NCBI RefSeq assembly: GCF_901933205.1
Contig: NC_044574.1
Coordinates: 20,755,733 to 20,819,732 of the forward strand
Source: Camarhynchus parvulus
Lineage: Eukaryota > Chordata > Aves > Passeriformes > Thraupidae
Length of the DNA stretch: 64,000 nucleotides
Direction: 5' to 3'
Shown here: positions 11,425 to 23,440 of the stretch, in pieces
How positions within the stretch are numbered: the stretch's first letter is position 1
Layout of the letters: each line of letters starts with the position of its first letter
Translations under genes and position numbers: made by a program
Notes under the pieces: model-generated
Database searches by the model: none
What the model was told of the DNA's origin: nothing
Seen by the model: the letters and a program-made list of their open reading frames with translations, nothing else

Positions 11425-14398
11425 CAGCTTCAGTTACATTCTATGCAGCAGCACAGTTCACAAGCCCAGATGACAATTTTTTTTTCCAGTGTGGTTCAGT
11501 TGAATGCCCAAAGGAACTGATGCTTTTTTTGTAATGACATGATACATTGCAGCACATGCTGCATATTATATGCTGCATATGCTAGTTCCAGGGAATTTTT
11601 AAGATCAAAATTAAAAAAAAATAGTAGAAGAGAAGGCCGTGTTAGTTGGAATGCTTGATGGGAGGGAAAAAGGTGAACAATAGGATAATGCAGTAACAAG
11701 AGAACATTTCAGCTCGGATACAAAAGCTTCTTTTCAGATTGCAAGGCGTGGTTGCTAAGTCTGGTCATCAGTGTTGCAGCTTATCAACTGCTTCAGTTAC
11801 GTCAAAGATGATGATAATGAAAGCTTTCTTGAAACCAAGTGCATTAAAACCAAGAAAAGTGCAATACTAAATGATATCAAGACTCAAAACATTTAGCATT
11901 AGTAAAAAATGGTCTGATAAACAATGGTATAATACCTAGGAGGTCAAGAGGAGTTAAAAGGAGTCCAAGCTACAATATGCAAGAGCTGTAACAATTATCA
12001 TGGTGAGTGCTTCTTGAAAGGAAGAGGAAATGAAACAGGGTTTTGTGCAATAAAAGCAACAAAACATGCAGAACATCAACCAATTGCTTTGTAGTTGATG
12101 CTGTATTAATTATCACAGACTGAGCTCAGACATTCAGACAAAAGCGACAATCAAACAACACAGCAAGGACAGCTCAAGGATGGAGAAAGCATTCAGATCC
12201 CTGGCTGTTGAACTGGCACGAAGGCATGGCTAGCTGGCTCTCTAGTAACTGTAGTCATAATGTAGCTTTGGGTAGTTTCTTGCTTTGAAGAATTGCATAG
12301 AAATAACCTTAAACTAAGGTAGAGGTTGGTAAATCAAAACAACTGATCACATTTATCTTTTGAATTCACTTCTCCATATAGTGGGTTGTGCCATTACTGG
12401 CCTTTTCATTGTCCTCTCTAAAGTTTACTTTCTTCAAGTAACATTAGTTTGTGAATAGCAGTTATGATGAATGGGCACATTTTAGAAAGAAAATATTAAA
12501 ATCAAAGATTATTAACGATTGAACATTTTTTATGTTTAATTATTTAAGTAATACGGGGAGATGCAAGCTAGTACTTTGTTATGAGACTGCGTATAGCAGT
12601 TACTGCTTTGTATAATCTGTAAGTACCTGTTTAAAAATGCTTCTAAAAATGCTTATGTAATGTAAACACATTTTTCTTGCACGTTTCAACAGAATACACA
12701 ATTGCATAACACAAATGCTCAACAGAACTTCCTTTAATAAGATTTTATTTAATATTACACACAAGAAAACAAATTAGGTAGCTGGGTTCCATATATTCTT
12801 AGACACTTTTTCTACAAGGCTAATAATACGGGTCATAATAGACCTTCAGATTAAATGGATCAGCAGTCATTCACCAATTTTTGCACCACGTAAGACAGTC
12901 ATTAAATAATTTTCTTGTGTGCATCTCCTTAGATCTAAAATGTGTGAAAGAATTTTTTAAAAATTCTATCTACTGTAAGTATACACAGTAATTCTTGTGG
13001 AACTAGCCACTATTAATATGCTGATTACTCTTCTGACCTGGCATGACATACAACTATATTTTGTGTTTGTATTTTTCCTCTTTATTTGAAATAGGTTAAA
13101 TCTGGTGCCACTCCATAAATAGAGTGCTTTTGTATAAAAAATAAACAAATAAAGCTATAAAAAATAATTAGGGTGAATGCAAAATATGCAACTGTGCCTT
13201 TTATACCTATTATTATGGTAAAGTGGTAGTTGGGTTTGGACACTGAGGGGTAAGGGGCTATTCCCAACTTTTTTGAACCTGTATATTTACCTGTGTTTAT
13301 TTTCTGAGAAATTATAAATAATATATTTAAAAACAAGCCTTTTGCCAAACTCAGTTAATGGACCAGTCTTAAGCATTATTAACACAAGGCTGTGGTTTAA
13401 GTAGGTCTTGAGGATTTTTTAAATTACTATTTGTGTGGGTTTTGGGGTTGTTTTAATTTGTTTTTAATTTTGCTGCCTGGAAAAGTATGATCAGTCTATA
13501 TGATAGTTATTTAGCAAGGTGTCACCAGTTCATGTTGCCAGGAGAATTGACAATTTTTTCATAGCTTTTAGCCTTCATCACATTTTATTTGTACAGTATA
13601 GAAATCATCTTTTTCTTTCCTTCCATGGGAAACTCAAATGAGCTTTGCATGTATTTTACATTAGGGCACCTTTATAGATTGATGCGTTAATATATAACTT
13701 TATATGTATTAGAAAGTTCAATAGCTTTGGTCTAAAATCTAAGGCTTAATCCAGATCTCAGACCCACTATGTTTATTGAATATGGTTTCTGACTGGCCTG
13801 CTGCCTGAGTTTCAGGAAAAAAAGTTAAACATTATTTTTATGTGGGGGAAAAATTTAAATGGGATTGAAATGATTGGCTGAAAGGCTACCCTAGAAGTTG
13901 TCAAGCAGAAAAATCATGAATCTGGATAAAGATCTTGCCATAAATCCAGCCATCACCAAACACTTGTAAGGAAGTTGAACAATTGAATATTTTTCTTTCT
14001 GTTTCACTGGTGATAAATATACAGAGTTTCCTTAAGAAAAGAAGCAGATGAAAAAGCAATAGAAAGCCCACCAGTTAAGTTGTATTACCAACTGAAAGAG
14101 CATAAGCACTAGGAAGAAGACAACATTCACCAGCTACCTGGGGTATGCTTTCAGACAACTTTTCCTAAATTTTAAAGCACTTGCATTCAGTGTGGTACGA
14201 TCTGTTTGTAATAATAATCATTGACTATTGTTCTGCAACTTGGATGTTGATAGTGAAGCAGAGAACAATTTATCATTGTTTATTATGAGTCACTATGCAC
14301 GCAACTATGCTAAACATGGCAAAATGTATTAAACGCTAGTCCACCTCTATTTATGAAATATTTACATAATTTAATTTGCTTTTGTACAGTTTTATGTA

Positions 14399-14404
14399 AA
14401 TAAA
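14399..14404 (+). terminator. PCDH7: Candidate distal poly(A) signal of PCDH7
   Basis: AATAAA sits in a favourable setting. A TGTA element is upstream in TTTTGTACAG, and a U/GU-rich stretch follows (cttgtcatttttgtctc). The overlapping TGTAAATA at 14395-14402 also fits a Pumilio-type site. Cleavage would be expected around 14415-14425. The assignment rests on motif context only. Confidence 0.5.
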
Positions 14405-14425
14405 TTGCTTGTCATTTTTGTCTCT

Positions 14426-17400
14426 GCAAATTAAAATATAACATGTTCAACTGGTTGCCCATTTGCCAGTTTACTTTCTTGGACAGTCTATTCCAATTTT
14501 ACTAGATTAAATCACATGCTAGTTTCAATATTTAATGGTATTTTGAATAACAAAGATGACACTGCCTTAGTAATTGGCCACAGATTCAGCTGTAGAGGTA
14601 TCTGAGGTTTTACTTGTCTTCTGAGTGAAATTTGATAGAGGCAAGGCTACTGTCACCCTGGACAGCACACAGCTCTTTTCACAGCAGAGAGTACTTGTAA
14701 CCTGAACAGTTGTTTCTGATTACTGATCAAAAGGGCTTATTTTAAAAATGTGTTCAAAACCTTCCCATTAAGTGGAATAACAAGCCTTTAGTAAAAGTCC
14801 ATGTATTTCCATTATAGATTGGCAATTTTCTTATTATCAACAAGGCTGCTATCTTTTCCAAGAAGTTTAGAACTACTAACACATCCTAAAATGTCAGTAG
14901 AGCATCTATATTGAGAAAAACAACAAAATTAATGTAGAAATTCAGGGGGAAAAAAGAGAAACAAGAGCCTCCAGTTCTCTCTGGCTGTGAATCAAATTAT
15001 CCATCTCAGCATAACAGTAAATCAAGAACAAATCCTCCTCAAGAGGAAACATCTAAGAAGAAAGAGTTTATTCCTTAGCTGTCTGGATCACACATAGCTT
15101 TTTTTGTCTTTGTTTGCTTGTTTGTTTTGAAAGAGCAGGCTCCAAAACAGCCATTAAATTGGGATTTGCATCAGTTATAATATGTGAAAAAAGTGTTTGT
15201 GGGGAGAGGGATCGAAGGTCAACACTCCTTTCACCGCTCTGTGTTATGCAAAATACTGAATTACTACAGAGGCCTTGGAAACCATTGAATACAGTTTCCC
15301 AGTAAACATCACAGAAAGAGCCATTTATATCCTTTTACCTTAGTCACAGATTAGGCTTTGGTTTTTGTGAATACAAACTGGCCAAAACTTTTTATAAAAT
15401 AAACTTCACATTGCAAATTTCTTTCTCTGAATGTGCTTTAAATTAACATTTTCTAGTCTGCTCTAATGAATGTGTCAAAGATTCTTCTTTCCACAAGCAG
15501 AAGTCTGAATCTGCAAGCTTATGGAGAAAGTTTAGTTCACCAGCTGACCCTGGATGTCTCACACTGCACTTGAATGAGCTACCCCTCCACCTCTTTCAGC
15601 ACTAACAGTATTTTAATGAGTAACTTCAATCAAGCTTTCAAGTTTATTTTGTACTAGTTGTAGCATGCAAGGCATGACCTTATGTTTGTTTGTCTTTTAT
15701 CTGCATTTTCTTGTTTACCCACTGCGTCCAGGAAGGTGATTACAGAAAGATAAAATAAATTTCCTGAGACACTAAGAGTGATAAGAGAGGATGATATAAA
15801 CTAGCAGAAGCAAACAATTTATGCTCCCCTTTAACCCTGGCTTCAGTTCTCCCCCCTGTGTTGCAGTAAATTGTAAATCTTATGCAGAGACTGAAATTAA
15901 TAAATGTGACCTAGGCAGAAATAATTTCTTGTCTTTATTGAGCCTCCTGTGGGGAGTGTATAGAAGATGCTTAATAGTTCATAAATATGCAAATTATCTA
16001 GCCTTTGCTGAAAAGGAAAGCAGTGCTAGCGTTAGATGAGTGTATTCCTTAGTAAAATAGTAAGATTCTAGTCAGGCAGTTCATACAGCTCTTTCTGCTG
16101 AAGCAAGTACCTCTGGTTTAAAGACTGAGATATACCAAGAGACTGGGGGGGCGGGAAATGCAATATACCTATTCTGTACCCTTGTGGAATAGCCTCTGGA
16201 AAAAAAAAAAGGGAACAAAGAACAGCAAATAGGTATAATGTAATTGGTATAGAATTGATAGAAATATATTCCTTTAGGAGTTTCAAACTGCTGTAAGGAT
16301 TTGAAAATAGGGAGATATTAATTCATAATTTTTAGCTATCTGTGGTATGGTACTGTAATTTATAAGAAAGGATTCTTTTTAATTATAAGGCATGTGATTC
16401 TATTTAAGGTGATGTTTCTAAAGATTTAGGCAATGGTTAAAAAATGTTTGTATATTATTATCCTTTTTTGTAAGCTTACTAAAAAGATTCCAGCAGGATT
16501 CTATAGCATTCACTGAAGGAGAAGACAGTTTTGGAACAACAAAATAGGCAAGATATAGTTTTCATATTTCTATTCTATTTGCAGGATAACAACTAGCTTT
16601 TTCATGTTCATGTTATAATAACAAATGAAAAAAACCCCAATGCTTTTCAGCTGTGCTTTCAAGGATAAAACCTGAGGGAACAAAGAAGCCAAGGTAGTAT
16701 AAAAGCAGGTTTGTACCACGTTTACTACTCCTTTGGTAAATTCACACTCATCAAAATGTAGTGTCATGAAGAGAGCAACTTAAATAACAATTAAATACTT
16801 AAGTTTTTCACAATCCTGTCCGCAGTCAGAGAAGAAAGAAAAGACTAGAACAAAAGGAGAAAAAAAAAAAGCTGTGTCTTTTTACTACCTATTTCTCAAG
16901 GATTTCCAACATCTATGGAATTCCCCAAATAGCAATATTGGATTATACCATTTCCCACAAAAGTGTGCACTTTTACTTCTTCCAAAGGTACTTGCAGGTT
17001 TTATAACTTGTAGTAAGTCTAGTTGGGGAAAATCATCTTCCTGAGTTTCTCATCTTACATAGTAACTGTGTTACATGATTCCAGAAAATGAAGCTGATTC
17101 TAACTGTGGCAGGGTTATGGCAGCTGTAGTTTGTTCAAAGTTAGTTGAATATATATTTGATAAGACAAGTAGAAGTGAAGAAATCAGAGGAAGATATTAG
17201 TCTGAAAATATCCACAAACTGCTGCACATGCTGTAATGGTTCATTATTTAGGCATGATTAAAAGAGAAGAGGTGAAAAAATTCACAAGCAAAAGTGGAAG
17301 AAGGATAAAAAACGTTACAGGTGGACACCTTGGCTGTGTGTTTGTATGTGTGTGTATGTTCACCTCTTGCTTTTGAAGCAGATTTTAAGATTCCAGAAAA

Positions 17401-18584
17401 TTCTTTGTCATTATCTAATGATTCCAATCCAGAATATTGGACAATAAAGACCTTCACTAGGAGGTCCTGTATTTATTCTAAGGTTTAGTAAGACAGAACA
17501 AAATACATAAATTAGCATCTACCATTTAGTCTGGCAGTGTATAGTGACCATGGAGTCAGACAACTGGATAATTATTGAACCTACTTCAGCTTCTCTCCGG
17601 TTTCCTATCTTACATAAGCTGCTGGAACATAAGTCAGAGCATTTTTTTTAATTTTCATCTCCTCTTGCTGACAGTACCTGGAATCAGCTTGGCACCTATT
17701 TAGCTTTTCTCCACCTTGCACTGGACTAGAAGAGAGCCCTGGAACAAGAGGTGATTTCATATTCCTTTTCAGTCTGACCTCTGAGCATCTGGCAGGCATC
17801 ATGTTTCCACCCTTATCTTTAGGAGCATAAAATTATGGTAGACTCACTCATACATAACTTCATGTTTGAATATTAAAATGGTAGAGCAAGAAGTATGCCT
17901 TGAATTTAGAATATTCCGCTGCTGTGCTCAAAAAAAAAAATATCCTGAATCCAGGCTGTACATTTCTACTTACTCTAATTTTTGCCTTATGTAGACTTGT
18001 AAGAAAAATGCAAAAATGCTCCAAGTCCCTCTGAAGTACAGTGCTTTCTATATGTGAGAAAGAAGGAATCGTCTTTTGCCCAACCCTAGTAAGTTAAGCC
18101 TGTTTCCAATTAGTTTGGATCCCCTGATGAATATTCTGATTATGTTTATGCATCATCAGTGAAATGATGATGGCTAATTAATGATACATATAGTGTGACA
18201 TGCTCATTTAGGAGGACATAGAATTAATAGAGGGGATATGATGAAAATGTACTGGCTGGAGAACAAGGTTTTTGTACTGTAACTTCTATAAGGTGCTATA
18301 ATGCATTGGCTACAAATATTATTAAATACCAATATAAAAGTTAAATATCACTTTTCAATTAAAAAAAAATCAGCTATTCAAAATTCAGAACATTCAGAAA
18401 CAATTAAGGGTGAGAATTTGGCTTGTCATGGACTGGGGTCACATCTGAATGTTACAGAATATTGTCTTCTGCACTGAGTGACTGCAGATTAAATAAACTT
18501 AATAACACTTAGAAAAAATACATCTTGTCTTTCCTTACACAGTGATGGAATTCCAGAAGTTTACTGCTCAATGTCACTCAAAAA
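14426..18584. other. Intergenic DNA without recognised features
   Basis: AT-rich unique-looking sequence. The open frames here are short (up to 72 codons), lack domains and lie in no coherent exon pattern. A short GT-rich stretch occurs at 17333-17360. I see no repeat with certainty. Confidence 0.6.
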
Positions 18585-18597
18585 AGAAATCAACAAC

Positions 18598-18628
<31 letters not shown>

Positions 18629-18635
18629 AAAAAAA

Positions 18636-18669
<34 letters not shown>

Positions 18670-18670
18670 A
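18585..18670 (+). repeat. A-rich (CAAAA)n / poly(A) tract
   Basis: Successive CAAAA units grade into an almost pure run of about 40 A. A 61-codon frame through it is only lysine-rich translation of this tract. It could be the tail of a decayed retro-insertion, but nothing recognisable precedes it. Confidence 0.9.
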
Positions 18671-21600
18671 GAACAAAAGTTTAGAATTAAGGAAGGGCTG
18701 TCAAACAGAATAAATTCTTTTGCTTAAATAAAGATGCTGGTGCATCATTCAGATTTTTCATGGTTCTGAACATTCCCCTCTAAATAGATAAGAATATAAA
18801 TACTAGGAGATATACTGATTAGGGTGATCAAAATTATACAATAAATAAGGTAGGATTATTTTAGTTTAATTCATGCAGCAGTTTTTCAAAACGCATTCTC
18901 ATATAACATGGCAGGAAATAAGATTATTATGTGAAGGTACATTCATTTTATTTACAATGATATTCTTTTAGGAATTATTCAGAATACCAGTGGTGTTCAT
19001 CATGTATATAAAGATCATGGTTTGACAGCAATGGTGCTGCAAATTCTTCAAACTCCAGAGCTCTTAAAACTCTGGCTTACAGAAAAAAATATTCCTTACA
19101 CCCTATGCAAAACCTGGGAAGCATATATTGTTTAACCTTTAAAAAAAGGAAATGAGCAAAAAGTAGCATTTACACAAAATTGCATTAGCCTTAAGAAAAG
19201 TGTATTCTGGGTACTGAAAACTGAGAAACTGGAAATTTTGATTAGGCTTAATTAACTACTCAGCTGAAAGAATAGAAAGACAGAAATGTCGTTATTAAAG
19301 TGATAAAAATGGATTAATAAAAGAATAAAATAATTTTTTAAAAGGAGACAAATATAACTTTATTCTTTTTTTCTGTTTTTTTCAAAACATGGTGACAACT
19401 AGTGCTAAAAGAAAATTACTACAGAAGTTTACCTGTGGATGAAATCAAACTTTTTTTTTTCTCCAACTAGATCCCTCAAATCTCTCAGTGTTTGAGGCTT
19501 CTTGTACTATCATCAGTAGTCATTAAGTGCCAAATCTGCCGTATCTGTCAAGAGATAAATTCTGATATTTTTCTCAGCATGCAAATGAGAAGGTTACCTT
19601 CTATCTCAAAGGATATTTGTACTGTAAAAAAAGCAGCACAGTGCAGAGATGATAACCAAGTTATCCTATATGGGACTGCTATGTTACTCAAATAATTCAG
19701 AACTAGTTCCTTTATTTTCATATAGCTTGATAAAAGGTTTGTTTGCAATACATGAAGCAGGGCTCTGGACTGTGGTGCATTTTACACAAGATTAGACAGG
19801 AGAACCTAACTCTTAACTCTCTAAACCTGAGGAATTTACAGTGTACTATCTGACATGGAGGAGACTTACTCCAACTGCAAAGATGTATTACCACCTTTGT
19901 GGGAGTATTGATTTTCTGTAGAAAATTTAGGATCAGATATCATGCCTCAATGAGAGATCTCTGCCTCTGAGCACCAGAAAGCAGTCATTGCAGATTCTTA
20001 CAGCTTCTATCCTTTGTTTTCACACTAGAACTGTAGAAAGGAAAGGAGTCAAATATGGCTAAGATATTTATTTGTAATCCTTGAATCTGGCTGCCACTTA
20101 TTTTAGAATAGTTCAAATTCTTACTAAAGATTTTTTAATAAGGAAAATCTGTTAATATGAGATGGGAAAAGTTATACAATTTTTCATGCCCTACTCCTGA
20201 GAGAAACAAATTATCCTTTAGTCATAGAAAAAAAATTTTGCCTCTGCATCACTGCAGCAGAATATATGTACATAAAAAATAACTACTGAAATTCTGTTTC
20301 AGTTTACCCACACAATTGGAATTGATCTGCATAGGCACAAATCTGAATGGAGTTTGTCCCAGTATACTCAAATTACAACTGGGAAAACCGAGGAAGCCTT
20401 CTTAATATTTTTAAATTTTTTGTTATAAATTCCATCCCCTACTGGATATCCAGATTCTAGTGCACTCTAATATAGACTTGGTTGGAATGTTAAAAATTTA
20501 AAATGTTGCAAATCTCTCTTCTTGAAAAAGAAATCTCTTAAGACTGAATTGCACTGATTTCAGAGCTGCAAAGGATCTGCCCAAATGCATGATTTTATTG
20601 TAATTGTGACATATAGGTGTGTATAATTTCACTGTTTATTGATATACAACATTTTTACCTCAGTTATACTAAATATCCCCCAGAATACTTTTGTTCAAGA
20701 GGCAAAGGAAAACAATCTTCCTTTGTCCATTTTTTTCTCTTCAAATTTTCCCAGAAACTTCTATTTTTTCTTGTTGACCTAAAAGTCATTACAGAACATT
20801 TACCCTCTTGCTCTCAATAGTACTTAAAGACTTAAAAAAGCTTTTCCTGGGGAGAAAAAGGAGCAATCAGTATTGGATTAACACAGCAAAGGTTGAGCAT
20901 ATATGACAGCAGTATCTCAAGCCTCCCCTTGGTCCACCTTCCCAATCCAAAAGAAAAAATATAATGACCCAAGAGCAGCAGCAATTTAGTTCAAAGAGAA
21001 AGTACAGTGAGATTTAAAACCTGTCCTGAGAAATGATAATACTTTCCAGTGCCTATTGAAACCATGAATGCTTGTAGAGATGCTATTTGGAGATTATAAA
21101 AACATATATTTTTAATCTAAGTGGAGTGGCATGGAGGTTTGTTGATCAAATCCTCAGCTACAATAAATCAGCACATAATCTATACAGGAGAAATCCGTTC
21201 TCCTAAGTGTCCTTTTTGGTTTAGATGATGATATTGCCATAGCTCATATTCAATAGCTGGTTCATCACAAAAAATTGCGAATTATAGTGTGTGGCCCCAG
21301 TTTTTTTAGGAAATTGATTAGAGGCTTGTGTAGCTGATGTTTTCAACAGCAATTTTGGATTTAGACTGCAGGGCCCTCCTTTGGAGACCTGAAGACAAAG
21401 CTGTTGAGAGCAGCTTTTCCAGCAGACTGGTCAACCTGGTGAGTAGAGGTCTAATCTAGGAACTGATTATGGAAGGAAATAAAAACCCACAGTCAAGCAA
21501 AAGTAGTGGGTAGGTGGCAGGTACAGGAGAGAACTCCAGGGTGATAAGAAAGGGTGAAAGGAGGTCCATCTCAAGTTATATGTTATATAACTCATGTTAT

Positions 21601-22029
21601 ATGAACAGAAATGCGCACAGCCAGGGAAATAAAGAGCAAAGACTGCAACTGTGCATATGTTTACATATCCACATACCTTACATCATTTGATTACTCAGCT
21701 GTAGTAGGACAACCCATACAAATAGGCTATTGCAAGAATGTATGGATACACATTCTTCAGGGAGCACATATCAAGAAGACAACAAAGGGGGTAAGGGAGA
21801 GTTGAAGGAGTAGCTCAGAAGTATGCAAGCCCTTCTGTGAGACAGACAACAATTTGTCTGAGTTCACAACTCAGGATCAAGGGAGAGGCCAGTAAGGGAG
21901 ACCCAGTGGCCGGGGTTTGTTACAGTTCACCTGATCAGGGTGAGGATATGAATGAAGCTATTTTGAAATAAGGAATTCTGGATGACAGACCCCAATTCTC
22001 ATGAAGGAATAGTGTGGCATTTTCTGGTA
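18671..22029. other. Intergenic DNA, possible 5' extension of a CR1
   Basis: Mostly unique AT-rich sequence with no gene. From about 21350 the composition becomes richer in G and A and resembles degraded LINE sequence leading into the CR1 at 22030. I could not match 21350-22030 to a specific CR1 part and so leave it unassigned. Confidence 0.5.
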
Positions 22030-23440
22030 GGTCACCATGACAGGATTTTTGTCAGGGGTAACTTGATGCAAATACTGATACCAAGCAGGGGTTAAGTACA
22101 GCTGGATCAGCTGCTCAGAAACAAGGAAGAACCAGTTGAGGATATGTTACTCAATGTCTTGGAGTAATGTCCAAGGTAACTTTGACTGGAACAACCAGGA
22201 ATTAGTGGAGTTCAAGATCCCGAGGAGAATGAAGGAGATAAGCAGGGTCTATAGCCTGCACTTAAGGCGAGCAGCTTTCAGCTTATTCAGGGAACAGGTA
22301 TATAGGATCATGTGGAGGAGGTATTTTAAAGGGCAAAGATGATAAGAAGGTTGTGAAAGACACCAGTTAAACACAATAATAGTCCATCCTGACTCCCAGG
22401 AGAACAAGCAAGTGTCTCAGGTGGCCAGTCTGACTAAACAGAGAGCTCATGGTGGAACTCAAATGAAATTAAAAAAAAAACAAAGGACAGTGTACAGGAA
22501 TGAGGAGAGACTACTAAAGAGAAATATAGAAGCATTGTTCAGCCATGTAGGGATGTTGTTAGGTGAGCTGCAGCTCTCTTGGAAACCTGTTAGGGATGAC
22601 AAAGGCAGCAAGTATTGCTTCCAGCACTGCAGTAGCATGCAAGTATAGTATTGGAAGGGGTTGGAGATTTAGTGACAGCAGATGTGTAAGGATGAGGTGC
22701 TCAATGCCACCTTTGTCTCAGTCTTTGCTGAGAATTTCTCCCACACACCTGTGATCAGTGAAAGGATTCAGAAAGAAGGACAAAAAATACTGCATTAGGA
22801 TAAAGATGTGTTTGCTTCAGACAACTAAACCCATGAAAATCCAAGTGATCAGATGAGCTGAGTCCAAGGTTACCAACAGAGGTGGCTGACATTCTTGGAT
22901 GGCTGATGTCAGTCATCTTTGACAGGTCATGGAAATCTGAGAACTGGAGAAAGGAAAATATTGCAGTCATATTCAAGAAGACCAGTGTGTTAATTTCAGA
23001 AAACTACAGACCAATGAGACTAATTTTTTTTGCCTGGGAAAAAGGAGGAAGTCTTCCTGAAATATAATTCTGGGCATATGAAGAACAAAGTGCTTGGGAA
23101 GAGTCAATACTTACCAAGTGTAAACGATTCTTGAGAAACCTCTTTGCCTATTTTGATTAAAAAAATGATTTTATTAATGAGGTTAAACTAGTGGAAGTAA
23201 TTTACCTTGATTTTAATCAATGCTTTCAACACTGTCTCCTGCCTTATCCTTATATCCCAGTTACAATATTATAGTCTGGATGGATGAATAAAAATAAAAA
23301 AAATCTAACTGGGTAAAAACCACCCAAAATCTGAGAGAAAACAGAAGGTGATATTTACAGTGTCTTTCCCTACCTAGAAACCATTGACAAGTGGAGGAGT
23401 TTATCCTACAACCTGTCCTGTTAAAAAATTTTACCACCTT
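22030..23440 (+). repeat. CR1 LINE, decayed ORF2 (endonuclease end to reverse transcriptase)
   Basis: Frames on the + strand follow CR1 ORF2 in order. VEFKIPRR with RRAAFSLFRE (about 22206-22295) matches the end of the endonuclease region. A Lys-rich linker follows around 22440-22620. Then MADILGWLMSVIFDRSWK and ENYRPMRL (22882-23025) match the start of the RT domain. IYLDFNQCF at about 23199-23226 fits the VYLDFSKAF motif around the first catalytic Asp. 'cctgtcctgtt' near 23412 fits the GPVLF motif. Stops and frameshifts are frequent, so it is dead. The 3' half of ORF2 and the 3' end are absent. Confidence 0.8.

Larger units (their letters stand above)
10494..14425 (+). other. PCDH7: Probable PCDH7 3' UTR
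   Basis: No frame continues after the TAG, and no repeat was recognised in this stretch. Several AATAAA motifs occur (10587-10592, 12049-12054, 13140-13145, 13148-13153, 14399-14404). The last has the best context, so a 3' UTR of about 3.9 kb is proposed. A pyrimidine tract (CTCT-rich, 11161-11191) and a 13-bp direct repeat (11399-11424) lie within it. The open frames on both strands here (up to 105 codons) show no domain and are taken as chance. The 3' boundary is inferred and needs transcript data. Confidence 0.55.

Noticed and set aside
18542..18727. Lys-rich 61-codon frame
   Set aside because: Translation of the CAAAA/poly(A) tract.
22136..23067. Four small + strand frames as genes
   Set aside because: They translate to decayed CR1 ORF2 pieces, not a cellular gene.
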